Below, one piece after another: positions 43,395-53,520 of a stretch of DNA of 64,000 bases (positions within the stretch are counted from its first letter, which is position 1; each line of letters begins with the position of its first letter). Source of the DNA: Atherix ibis (lineage: Eukaryota; Arthropoda; Insecta; Diptera; Athericidae). Where the stretch lies: the NCBI GenBank assembly GCA_958298945.1, contig OY282605.1, forward strand, positions 42,014,811 to 42,078,810, given 5' to 3'. The translations under genes and the position numbers were made by a program. A model generated the notes under the pieces. It ran no database searches. It saw only the letters and a list, made by a program, of their open reading frames with translations, and was not told where the DNA came from.

Positions 43395-45037
43395 ACGAAA
43401 CCTGGGCCAAAGCGGAAAATCATAAAGTACACGCTTTTGCTGAACACCTTGCACAAACATTTACTCCACATGAGGATACATTAGACAGGACTACAATCGA
43501 GACGGAACTATCCATTCCCCATGAGTCTTCCCACTAAGGCAATCACCCCTTCCGAAGTTGCCAATCTAATCAAGCTCCTTCCCAAAAACAAGGCTCCTGG
43601 CTATGATCTGATTACCTCCAATATACTCCAACAACTCCCTAAAAGAGCAATAGTGTTCCTTGCCTCAATATATAACTCCATCCTTAGAACAAAACATTTC
43701 CCAATCCATTAAAATGATCCCTAAGCCCAATAAACCAATAAACCGCCACACTTCCTACAGGCCAATAAGTTTTCTCCCAGTACTCTCAAAACCTTTGAAA
43801 AAATCCTCCTTCGCCAATTACATCCTTTACTCGAATCTTCAAATTAAATTTATTAATCATCAATTTGGTTTCCGCGCCGAACACTCCACTACCCAGCAGT
43901 GTCATCGAGTTATCGATTTCATTGCATCCTCTTTAGAAAGAAAAGAGTACTGTCCCGGTGTGTTTCTTGATAAAAGTCAAGCTTTTGATAGAGTTTGGCA
44001 ACCGGGTCTACTCTGGAAACTCAAGAGTTTCTCTCTTCCTTCCACCTATTTCCTAATCCTAAGATCATTCCTTTCCAACCAACACTTCCAAGTAAATGAA
44101 CACAACGTACTCTGAAATTACTCTCCGATATTGGCTGGAGTCCTCTACAACATTTACACATCTGATATCCCAATCTGCCCCAATACCTTCTTTGCTACAT
44201 ATGCCGATGAAACGGCCTTTCTTGCATCTAGCGAAAATCCACAACATGCTGCCGAAACTCTCCAAATCCATATCCAAACCCTCCAAAACTGGTTTACTAA
44301 GTGGAGAATAAAAGTCAATGAACGTAAATCTATTCAGGTAACTTTCACTCATCGTCGTGAGCCATGCCCTCCCATATACCTTAATGGCAATGCCATACCA
44401 CAATATACCGAAGCTCGGTACCTAGGACTGAACTTAGACAAACGCTTGACATGGAACCCACATACAAGACTTAAAAGACAACAACTTAAAAGACGATACC
44501 TAAAACTAATTCGACTTCTAGACAAACGTTCCAAACGTACTATAGACAGCAAAGTACTGTTATACAATACCTTACTGAAACCCATATGGACATACGGACT
44601 AGAACTCTGGGGATCTACTAAGCCTTTTAATTCCCGTCCAATCCAATCCCCTCAATCAAAATTACTCCGTACAATTGCCGATGCCCTCTTTTATGTTCGC
44701 AATACTGTTATAAATCATGATCATAAAGTCCCATTTGTTTTTGATGTGACAGTATCTCGCTATAAAAAGTACCGTTCCCGTGTCCGCAATCATAATAATC
44801 CTCTTGTTTAAGAACTATCCTCTTCTTCCTTTCCTAGAAATACCCATCGAAGACTTAACCGTCACTGTTCGCGTGATTTACTTAAATACTGAGGCCTAAC
44901 AGAAACACACGCTAGCAGGAGGAACTTCATTGGATGTTTACTCCCCACAACAAAGTTATTTATAATAATTAATACTATTGCAAAAATTTGCTTATTACTA
45001 TGTTGAAGTTGTAAATATCTAAAAAAAAAAAAAAAAA
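43395..45037 (+). mobile_element. LINE-J4: 5'-truncated Jockey-like LINE with A-tail and target duplication
   Basis: AAATTAAATACT (43383-43394) and AAATTATATACT (45035-45046) form a target duplication, 11 of 12 bases, and 17 A lie at 45021-45037. The element starts within ORF2 between endonuclease and RT (ETWAKAENHKVHAFAEHLAQ) and keeps the RT fingers, palm and C-terminus plus a short 3' tail. It is the same family as J1, on the opposite strand. A truncated 5' end with an A-tail is the usual outcome of target-primed reverse transcription. Confidence 0.85.
43521..44895 (+). pseudogene. ORF2 reverse transcriptase of LINE-J4, broken
   Basis: Blocks in order over three frames: LLPKNKAPGYDLITSNILQQ (fingers), SYRPISFLPVLSKPLKKSSF, FGFRAEHSTTQQ, GVFLDKSQAFDRVW (first palm Asp), then MAGVLYN, where nine codons of the P-Q-G-S-L-L-x-P-I block are missing relative to J1. 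YADETAFLASSE at 44200-44211 onwards has the YADD changed to YADE, while J1 keeps YADD. The open stretch 44131-44811 continues with YLGLNLDKRLTWNPHTRLKR, LWGSTKPFNSRPIQSPQSKL and HKVPFVFDVTVSRYKKY. It cannot be functional: frameshifts at about 43540-43660 and 44100-44130, and the catalytic change. Confidence 0.87.
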
Positions 45038-45046
45038 TTATATACT

Positions 45047-46364
45047 GGATAACTATCATATTTTTATATATGATGGTAACATTTATAATTAAATATGAAA
45101 AATGATTTTACAAACTATCATTGAATATAAGAAATGCAAATCTTAAAAGCCACAAAACTATCTTGAATGCCTTTAAATAGGTGGATGGGCATATTGCAAA
45201 AATATTTACTATTCTGTATAGTCGAAAATGGTTTTCAGAAAAAAAATGGTCTTCCTATTCGGTTACGGTTAAAACTAAATATAGGTTCGTGGTTACCGCC
45301 AACTGCGTATAACGATTTTCTACCAAAATATTGTAAATAAATCCAAGCAGCAACTGAACGCATATACCTACTCTTATTACCATCTACAAATGTAGACTCT
45401 CCATTGTATCTACAAACAAATTTTTGAAATATGCATCAGCTCGTAAATAAAACACAGCCAATAGATTTTAATGCTACAAAAAGGAAAAAAATAGTATAGT
45501 ATTTTTTTTTCGCTTATTAAAAAGAGAAATTTAGTAGTGGTGGTGAGTATATTTTTTGCGCTACCCTTAATGCGATGCTTTTAATGGTAAACAGCACGTG
45601 TCCAGTTTAACGCTCAAACATTTGCTTTTTATTTCCAGTTCATGTCACTGGTGCATAATTGATAGGCTACAAAATGTCCAATCCAGATGCTAGTAATTAA
45701 GGCAGAAATTGCACATTTGATGCACTTGCAATTCATGTCCCTGGATTAGTATGAGTATCAGTGTTTTTGCTATTACTCTAAAAACATGATATCCACTGAT
45801 TATGTACAAGTACAAGTTCTTTTTTCTAATATTTTTTTAAAACAAATATTATTGTTTTTATCTTCTTTTTTTTTGCATTTTAATGAACGTTATAAAATTG
45901 GAGCTTTTTTAATACTAGCTTTAAATATAGTACAAGTTTTTTAACCGATTCGGTTAGTTATACTTGGCATTCCTATTAGCAATTATTATTGTACAATAAT
46001 TTTTTTTTTATTTCTCTAATTTTTTGTTAAAATAATAACTAAATAAAATACTTAAAAACTTGAAATGTTAAATACTAAATATGGTGTTGTTGTTACCATA
46101 TCATGGTGTACTTTTTAAAATTACTAATTAATTATGAATTCAAATTAACTAAATAAGATGATAAGTGTATAGTAAAATATCTAAAGTAGATTAGCATCAA
46201 AACAAAGTAGTTTTTATAATTACCTATAATAAGTTTTTTTTTTGTAGAAAGTTAAATAGTATTAAAAAAAGAAGATGATAACTCGGTGTTGTCTAAGAGG
46301 CTTACTGCAATTTTCTTTAATGAGTTTTTTGCAATAAATTATACAGACACATTTGACTTATATT
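45047..46364. other. A+T-rich spacer, nothing recognised
   Basis: A less A+T-rich stretch at 45540-45760 has no open frame of note. Confidence 0.4.
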
Positions 46365-47270
46365 GGATTTTCCAAAGAGAGTGATATGATTTCTTTTTTT
46401 TAAAAAAAACATACTAATTGTTAAGGAAATTCACATTTAATGTAAAGTACAATCGATAAAATTAAGTTCTGAATAAAACGTCATTCAAATGGCCTTCACG
46501 ACTTCTTTTGCAGGAACGAATTCGATGAACCCAATTTTCGAGCACTTTTTCCACTAAATCAAGTCGTATGTCATGAATAGCACGTTCAATGTTGACTTCT
46601 AAAGCTTGAAAAGAGTCTGGTTTATTGCCAAAGACCAATGACTTCAAATAACCCCACAAAAAATAGTCTAATGGTGTTAAATCACAATTTCTTGAAATAA
46701 TCGAATCTCCAAACTTTTCTCACAATAATTCGATTGTTGCACGTGCTGTGTGGCACGTAGCCCCGACTTGTTGGAACCAGTTATGTTCAAGATCAACTTC
46801 TTCCAATTTCGGCCATAAACAGTTGGTTATCATCGATCTATACCGCTCTCCATTGATAGTAACAGTGTTGCCACTGTCAATTTAGGTGAATGTAATGGGT
46901 GTTCGTGAATAACTTGTGGATTTTCTTCGCACCAGAATCGATAGTTTTGTTTATTTACCGCACCACTCAGATAAAAGTGAGCCTCACTTTCAAATGTACG
47001 CTTGAAATTTTTAACAATTCGACGACTAGCGAGCACAGTTGGACGATTATTACGACCATAAAATGGCAAAAGCGCACGAAAAGTTGCAATTGGAGAACGA
47101 TTAATTTGATAATAAAATTGAATAATTTGTAAACGTTGCTCTTTCGTATATCTCTCCATGATAAAATTGTAAACATTACTGAATATAATGAAAAAAAAAG
47201 ACAGATCATGACATATTACGAGAGGCTGGAACGTCACTTAGAAATTATATTACTCTTATTGGAAAACCCT
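46365..47270 (-). mobile_element. R9: rosa-like (DUF4817-type) transposon with both TIRs
   Basis: The left end GGATTTTCCAAAGAGAGTGA (46365) and the right end GAAATTATATTACTCTTATTGGAAAACCCT (47241-47270) are inverted copies with few mismatches, giving a 906-bp element. On the minus strand the gene begins near 47160 with MERYTKEQRLQIIQFYYQIN and SPIATFRALLPFYGRNNRPT (DUF4817-type helix-turn-helix). It then jumps by deletion to ESEAHFYLSGAVNKQNYRFW, where the D of S-D-E-A-H-F is lost, followed by EENPQVIHEHPLHSPKLTV. The C-terminus in 46462-46659 reads MWGYLKSLVFGNKPDSFQAL and ENWVHRIRSCKRSREGHLND. In the intact family the second and third acidic residues appear to be about 41 apart, which suggests the DD41D rosa group; that count is from memory of the family. 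Confidence 0.85.
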
Positions 47271-47544
47271 ATATATAGGGTTATGCATTTTTATTTGTTA
47301 GTTTAGAAAGTAAAGAACTTTATTATTTAACAAATAATAATCTTAGAATAAAGTTTGCCATTTAGTAATATTGATAAATTATTAATAACAAAAAAATACG
47401 TTTTATTTGTAAAAACTTACTACAAAACTGGGAATTGTACGTTTTGCACTTTGAGAGGATATTAAAGAGGCTTATTAAGAGGCTATAAAAATTTATAAGA
47501 AATTATTAAAAATGCTTTTGTATCCTTTAAAAGTAACTGGCTGG

Positions 47545-47880
47545 TATGCTTAAAGGTGTCATTAGCCAGAATTTTTTTTTTGAACCAAATGGACTTTTTT
47601 CGTATAACGGACTTATTTCAGAGTAATATTAAATCTGTACTTTGTATAGTTCTAACAAAACAGTGGCACAAGTCATACAATACAAAATTTTCAGGACTCA
47701 TAATTTCAAGATTTCAATTTGACGAAGTTAAGTGGCATCCAAATTTGTGTAATTTGAAGCCGTTGGACTTTTTTTTTACAAAAATTTATAAAATATTGTC
47801 TGTATGCAAACAATTTTTTAATTAAAAAGCATTAAAAAACTCAAATTCATCAGGTAAAGGCCTCAAAAGAATCTAATCCT
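47545..47880 (+). pseudogene. R10: rosa-like transposase relic
   Basis: The open stretch 47556-47825 is a decayed third-acidic region. KFSGLIISRFQFDEVKWHPN, then LCNLKPLDFFFTKIYKI, corresponds to K-F-P-G-x-x-I-S-R-x-G-D-V-N-W-P-P-R-S-C-D-L-T-P-L-D-F-F-L. Confidence 0.7.
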
Positions 47881-47909
47881 GTCAGAAGTTTTTAGACAAG
47901 TTTTTTGAA

Positions 47910-49640
47910 TTGGGTTGTTCGGAAAGTAATTTCGTTTTTCCCCAACAGAGGAATTAATTGTATTTTCTCATAACCAACTTCATACTTAAGCTGCATAATC
48001 ATATGAATTTTAATAGCTGACATAGAAGGGCTTGCTTGTGAAAAAATTGGATTAATTCTGCATAGTAGTTTTTGGTTGATACCCTTTTAAATATGTAAAG
48101 TGAAAAACAGCATTTTCGGGATATTTTACTTTTTACAAAAATATTTTTTTTTATTATCCGATGTGTATGGAGAAGATGTGTTAAGTGAGCGCCAGTGCCA
48201 AAAGTGGTTTGCAAAACTTCGATCCGGCAATTTTGATCTCGAAAGATGCACCACGTTCTGGAAGCTGATGAAAACAATAAAAGCATCAATACGAGGTATG
48301 TTCAAAAAGTTTCGCAAATTTTGTATTTTTTCAAAAATTATTTATTAATTCCTGAATATCATTTTGTCCCCTTCAAAGTAATCCCCAACAGATATTATAC
48401 ACTTGTGCCAACGTTTTTCCAATCCTTGAAGCACTTCAAAAAATCATTTTTTGTGATCTTGTTCAGCTCCTCCTTCGATGCCGCCTTTATCTCCTCAATC
48501 GTAGCATAGCATCGTCATTGTATGAGGCTCTTCAATTTTGTGAATAAGAAAAAGTCATAGGGGGCTAGATCTAGGGAATACGGTAGCTGTGGCATTATTA
48601 GTGTGTTGTTTTTGGCCAAAAATTTGCGCTACAAGTAACGATGTGTGAGCAGGGGCGTTATCATGGTTCAAAAGCCAATTTTTGTCCTTCCATAAATCCG
48701 GGCGTTTCTGGCGGATTGCTTCACGCAGGTAATATTCCTTGCGCATAGCTTGCAGGTAATATTCCTTATTAACCGTTCTACCCTGTGGCAAGAACTCATG
48801 ATGCACCACGCCCCTGCAATCGAAGAAAACTGTAAGCAAAATCTTCACATTCGACCGAACGGTCCATTGGGATGATTGAGCTTTGGTTTCCACGTCATAA
48901 TCATAAACCCATGATTCGTCATCAGTTATGACCATCTGGAGCAAATTTGGGTTGAAGCAAATTTGGTCGAAAATGGACAAAAATAGAAGACGAGCCAAAA
49001 TACGTGCAAGCAAAGCAGCTGTCAAAAATTAACTGAACATTCAAAATGGCCGAACTTGTCGAAATAAGTGAGAAACATGAGTACCAACATAACGCCACAA
49101 AAAATCGAAATTCGAATATACGTAACCAGCGGAAATTCAAAATTCGCGATATTTTTTGAACAGACCTCGTAGATGCAAACTGGCGAATAACAACTCGTGA
49201 GATCGCTGAGAGATTAAATTTATCAAATTCGACCATTCATGATCATTTGAAATGGCTAGGTTTTATCTCAAAACCCGCCATATGGGTTTCTAATCTTCTT
49301 GCGGAAAAAAATTTGTGCCGTCGCATTGACGTTTGTGATTTGCTTCTCAAACGCCAGGAAATTGATGCATTTTTGAAGTTTACAATCACTGGGGACGAGA
49401 AATGGGTTGTCTACAACAATGTTAAGCGCAAAAGATCCTGGACTAGAAAAGATGAACCGGCTCAAAGCACTTCGAAAGCCAATATTCATGAAAAAAAAGG
49501 TTATGGTATATGTTTGGTTGGATTTCAAAGGAATCGTCTATTTTGAGCTTCTACCGAGCAACACAACGATCAATTCTGAATTGTACTATCATCAGTTGGA
49601 CAAATTGCATGATTTACTTAAAGAAAAAAGGTCAGAATAA
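47910..49640 (+). mobile_element. mar-B2: cecropia-type mariner, split by mar-A6 and 3'-truncated
   Basis: The 5' TIR TTGGGTTGTTCGGAAAGTAA starts at 47910 and pairs with the 3' TIR of mar-B1. The left coding part (48155-48289) reads DVYGEDVLSERQCQKWFAKL and RSGNFDLERC, then KTIKASI. The right part resumes directly after mar-A6 with DANW and, in shifted frames, REIAERLNLSNSTIHDHLKW, LCRRIDVCDLLLKRQEIDAF, TITGDEKWVVYNNVKRKRSW (first Asp intact) and GIVYFELLPSNTTINSELYY, ending at LHDLLKEKRSE near 49637. The region with the second and third Asp and the 3' TIR is missing. Confidence 0.85.
48292..49169 (-). mobile_element. mar-A6: HTH-deleted mariner nested in mar-B2
   Basis: The left TIR CGAGGTATGTTCAAAAAGTT starts at 48292 and the right TIR ends GAACAGACCTCG at 49169. 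TA lies on both sides (48290-48291, 49170-49171). On the minus strand it shows TAALLARILARLLF (the shared deletion junction), VITDDESWVYDYDVETKAQS (Gly before the Asp replaced), GVVHHEFLPQGRTVNKEYYL, NWLLNHDNAPAHTSLL (second Asp), a frameshifted third-Asp block near 48560, and SSFDAA/LNKITKNDFLKCF. A duplicated KEYYLQAM segment lies near 48725-48770. It is inactive. Confidence 0.9.
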
Positions 49641-50358
49641 AATATTAATTCGTCTTTTAATTTTATACAAAAAAAAGTTACTATCCAAACAAGTCAATAT
49701 TTAAAAAAGTGTTATAATAAATTTCAAATGGCAATATTTATTTAATAAAAATCTTGAAAAATTTATTAAAAATTAAGATCTAAACATTTTTTTTTAAATT
49801 TTATTTTCCAAACTTTAAATTGGATAATACTCTAGATATAGAATTGATATATATTCAAAATCTAAATTTGTTTTTTTTTTCGAACAAGAGATAAATTTAA
49901 TCAAATTTTAAGATATTTCCTTATATTTAGAAAGGGTACCTACTTATATGCAATGAAAATCAAATGCATAATCACGCTTTAAGCAGAACAAATCGTATAA
50001 CTTGTTACGTTACGATAGAGTAGATAATTGAGTCTATAATGTAATTCACCATGAAATTGTTAGTCCATTCCGTTAATGGCATTAGAAATTTTCTAGACCT
50101 CCCTTCGTATTGTTTTATTATTACGCCTGTTTTAATAAATAACTTTGATAATTGATGTTTTTTTTTACTATCGTTATTTTATTTCTTTTTTTTTCTTCTC
50201 TCCTATTTCTATATATTTTTCATATAAAATTCATTGAACTTGTTATAACAAAAAAGCCTATTTTTCTATACATTTTATACTTCAACAGCTATTATTAAAT
50301 TGAGTCTACACTAAAAACGTAGATACTATCGACACTATCGATCAGTTCAGAGATATTA

Positions 50359-50622
50359 CGAATATGAATGAGATACTTTCGCATCTATGCTTCGGTACCA
50401 AACATGGACTACACCATCAACGTTAATAGTTCTCAACTGTAAATTGATCTTCGATTTTTGTTTATCTTTAATCATACTGGATTTTATGAAGACATTGACA
50501 TTGACCACAATCAATTTACGAACGTTTAAACCAGTTTCCAATACTACGTTCCGCGGGGGTATACTCTCTCCACATGGCGGACGATAGGAATTCCAAATAA
50601 CACGTCTCAGTTCGGTTAATCA
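50359..50622 (-). other. Unassigned open stretch, possible exon
   Basis: About 87 codons are free of stops on the minus strand, ending in TAA at 50356-50358. Part reads LRRVIWNSYRPPCGESIPPR and KLIVVNVNVFIKSSMIKDKQ. Base composition is less A+T-rich than the flanks. A plus-strand frame across the same bases is also open for 66 codons. I do not recognise the product; transposon debris or a host exon are both possible. Confidence 0.25.
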
Positions 50623-50845
50623 ATTTAAGATCAGTTTTTTTGGTGGCTTTTAAAATCTAAAATTGGAATTTTGTGTATAACTGGACAAGCTAGCCACTTT
50701 CACATAGCATGGAAGAACTCATTACATAGATCACATTTTTCAAAAAAAAAATTGTTATATGTTTTTTTTTTAAATATTTTATTTAAAATACTCTTTAGAT
50801 AACCTAACTTTGTGCAATATCTTTGGTTTTGTTTGTACAACACTT

Positions 50846-50860
50846 CCCCCCCCCCCCCCC
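50846..50860 (+). repeat. C15 homopolymer
   Basis: Fifteen consecutive C in an A+T-rich setting. The exact length may be a sequencing artefact. Confidence 0.8.
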
Positions 50861-52379
50861 TAAATGTATACTCCTTATTTAGTATTGACAATCTTATATT
50901 TGGGCAGTACTAGTTACGCTAAAGATTAACTTGTATTACAAGTTGCATTAGAGGACTTGGTTGAAAGTTTCTTCAAACGCAATAAAAAATCTTTCTTCGG
51001 AAGTTAATGCCCTGCCCGATTTAGGTATATAAGTGGAGATGAGACACTTATAAGCTATGGTCCGGCATTTGTATAAATACGAAGCTATTATGGTACCTGG
51101 AATCAAGATATAACTCACTAGATAATATCAATTCCATTTCTTGGCATGCATAAAAGATACTTGGAAGAGTTCAATTCCCTTTTGTTGGTCTTTTGCTGTG
51201 GTAAATATTTCAGTTTCGCTTTCATTTGGAAAAACACATTAATTTTTTATTCAATTTTGAATGGTTTTTATCACATAAAATATATTTAAAGTCAATTTTA
51301 TTGATTTAATATTTTTTTTTGCAATAACTTCTTTTATATCATCTAAATTGTTTTACTTAACATATGAGAAATTGATAAGATTTTGTATTCTTTTTAATTA
51401 TAATTGGTGTGGTATTTTTGCTACTTTACGAAAATCTGATTAATACGTTTTTTTGTTGAGAAGTTATAATTTTTTATTTTTTTGGATATTAATTTATAAT
51501 TTAATGCAGTCATTTTTATTAAAATAAATTTATGGCAAGTTTCTATAATCAAATTACTTTCTGAGTATAGCAAAAATTGAGTTCAATTTGAACAATAAAT
51601 TAAAAATTATTTGTATAACAAATTGGGTATTTGGAAATTTTCTACTTATAATTAGAATGTTCTTAATTTTATGTTATTAAAATAATAATTAAAAAAATAC
51701 TTTTAGTCTTGTATACATGGTATATCAAAAAAAATTTTACCATTTCTGAATGAAAAACAATATTGGGAAAATACCTACTATAACAAAAATTCTTAACCAA
51801 ACCAAATTTAAAACTTAAATTTATCAAGCCTATTAAAAGAAACTTTCTAATTGGCAGGTTCGTTACATAGTATAAATTAGTTCTGATATTCGTTATGTTA
51901 TGACTGTTAAAAATATTTTTTTTAATAAATTAACAAATCGGAGTACCTTTTAATTTTTACGTTACAATTATTTTAATATCTACAGTTTTGGTTATGGAAT
52001 TATTCTTTATTTTTACCCGCAACTTGTAGACTGGATTAAAATATTTGGGTTAGAAATCTAGAATTAAGAAAAATTCAACTCTTTATGGCCAATTGTATTT
52101 AAATTAAAAATTAGCCTGTTTTGTCTATGTTACCAATATTCGTGAGGTGCCAAAAATTTGCGACACATTAATAATTCTGCGAATTTTTTTAAACAATTAT
52201 TTTTTTGTATCTTTAAGCAAACATGTTTACTATTTCATAGTAGTTTCATGTAGAAGTGAAATATCGGTGGAAGCGGTAATTTGACGTTGCAGTCCTGGAA
52301 AGTTTCAATTCGAATTGCCTTCAGCAACTCAGTAACGATACTTTCATTATTATGGTAATAGTGACCACTGTTGTTTTAC

Positions 52380-52870
52380 GTAGCAGACATAATACCATGA
52401 GCCGCCTATGACCATAGAGATTGAGTTACGATCAATCAGCGGATCGCCAATATTGACGATCTACAGTCAGCAACTCTATATTTAACGCTGTTATACCTCA
52501 TCGTGTGACAAAATAACACCTGTCCCCCACGACTATTGGGATTGAGACACGCTCAATCAGCGCGCAACTATAACTGAATATATCGAATAATATACCAATA
52601 AACTGTATACTAGCAGTAAGTAATCACTTACTTACTGCTAGTATACAGTTTATTGGTATATTATTTACAACTGCTTGTGACGAGGCCTACACATTTTTAT
52701 GCTATCTTCCAGATGAGAAGCAATTATATATTTAACAACTTTCCGCAGGGGCGGAACCTTCAGCAACCAGTCACAAGCTGATCATTCCAACTATTTGTAC
52801 CTAAGATAAAAGCCGGTATCTTCCACCAGCGATGTGGGGGATCGTTGTGATTAAAAAAGAAAAGGCAAAT
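52380..52870 (+). repeat. Dispersed repeat X2
   Basis: It shares blocks with X1: GCCGCCTATGACCATAGAG-like, ATAACACC, GCTCAATCA, TAGCAGTAAGTAATCA-like, CGAGGCC and CACAAGCTGATCATTCCAACT-like, in the same order. An internal near-repeat (about 130 bases apart) carries GATTGAG...GATCAATCAGCG and GATTGAG...GCTCAATCAGCG. It contains the palindrome at 52586-52665. It is richer in G+C than its flanks. No gene was recognised; a long terminal repeat of an LTR element is one possibility. Confidence 0.55.
52586..52665. repeat. Perfect 38-bp inverted repeat with a 4-base loop
   Basis: The arm 52586-52623 (AATAATATACCAATAAACTG...) and the arm 52628-52665 are exact reverse complements, loop TCAC. X1 has no inverted copy at the corresponding place (16025-16060), so the second arm arose within X2. 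Confidence 0.95.
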
Positions 52871-52884
52871 TCGTGGTCGTAGTG

Positions 52885-53075
52885 GAGCATTCAAGTATCG
52901 ACAGTATCTGGTGTTATGCGAATAACCCATTTTTTGAGCCTTCCAAGCATCCAAGTATCTACGAGTATAATATCTGGTCTTACACGAACAACCCCTTTCT
53001 TAAGCCTTCCGAACATCCAAGTATCCACAATATCTGGTCTTGCGCAAACAACCCCTTTCTTGAGCCTTCCGAGTT
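52885..53075 (+). repeat. Three-unit tandem repeat (about 60-66 bp per unit)
   Basis: Units share CATCCAAGTATC...ATATCTGGTCTT...AACAACCCCTTTCTT.AGCCTTCC. Both strands stay open through it: the plus frame repeats NNPFLEPSE-like words, the minus frame repeats GRLKKGVV-like words. The 125-codon plus frame (52873-53250) exists because the unit length is near a multiple of three. I do not regard it as an established gene. Confidence 0.75.
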
Positions 53076-53274
53076 TTTCCTTATAAAAACAGTTTATTTT
53101 GCGATGGTTCTCGACCATTCAAAAATGCTTTTATGCTTCCGAAAATCTTGTGGTCTTGATAAGGAATGTTCTCCATGGTATCATTGCGATTTCTCGAGGA
53201 TCTCATTTTTTTTTGCCAGAAGCAATTGTATTCGATGGAAAACTCTATAATTCTTATCCGTAAGTCCATAAAGG

Positions 53275-53345
53275 TCTTAGTAGAGCATTGTATTATAGTA
53301 CTTTGCTATCTATTATAGGTTTAGAATGTTTATCTAAAAGTATCT
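53275..53345 (-). pseudogene. LINE-J5: short fragment of the J1/J4 family
   Basis: TATTATAGTACTTTGCTATC and the following 45 bases match the plus-strand sequence at 11034-11095 in J1 (TATTGTATAACAGTACTTTG, CTGTCTATAGTAAGTTTGGA), which encodes DSKVLLYNTLLKP on the minus strand. Only about 70 bases are left. Confidence 0.6.
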
Positions 53346-53451
53346 ACCAATTTTATGATAATTCAAATATTTTAATTATTTTATTTAGTGATGTTATTCT
53401 TATTACTTTTCTTCTATTTTTACCAAAACATATAAATTCCTACTATAAAGT

Positions 53452-53492
53452 GGACAGGATCTGTTATCTCTTAAAGATAACAGATCCTGTCC
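53452..53492. repeat. Perfect 18-bp stem-loop
   Basis: GGACAGGATCTGTTATCT (53452-53469) and AGATAACAGATCCTGTCC (53475-53492) pair exactly around a 5-base loop, CTTAA. No T-run follows and no promoter context was recognised, so a terminator role is not supported. Confidence 0.9.
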
Positions 53493-53520
53493 TAAACGTC
53501 TTATATTAAAATCTATATAT

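Larger units (their letters stand above)
49641..52379. other. A+T-rich spacer with one unassigned open stretch and a C15 tract
   Basis: Apart from the open frame at 50359-50622 and 15 consecutive C at 50846-50860, nothing was recognised. Long A/T tracts occur at 50160-50260 and 51250-51700. Confidence 0.45.

Noticed and set aside
50359..50622. Ligand-gated ion channel exon
   Set aside because: VNVNVFIKSS vaguely resembles the beta-strand region of such receptors, but the following Trp-x-Asp block and the Cys-loop are absent.
52885..53075. CRISPR-like array
   Set aside because: The units are head-to-tail without spacers and the DNA is eukaryotic.
53452..53492. Rho-independent terminator
   Set aside because: Perfect stem but no T-run, and no bacterial context.
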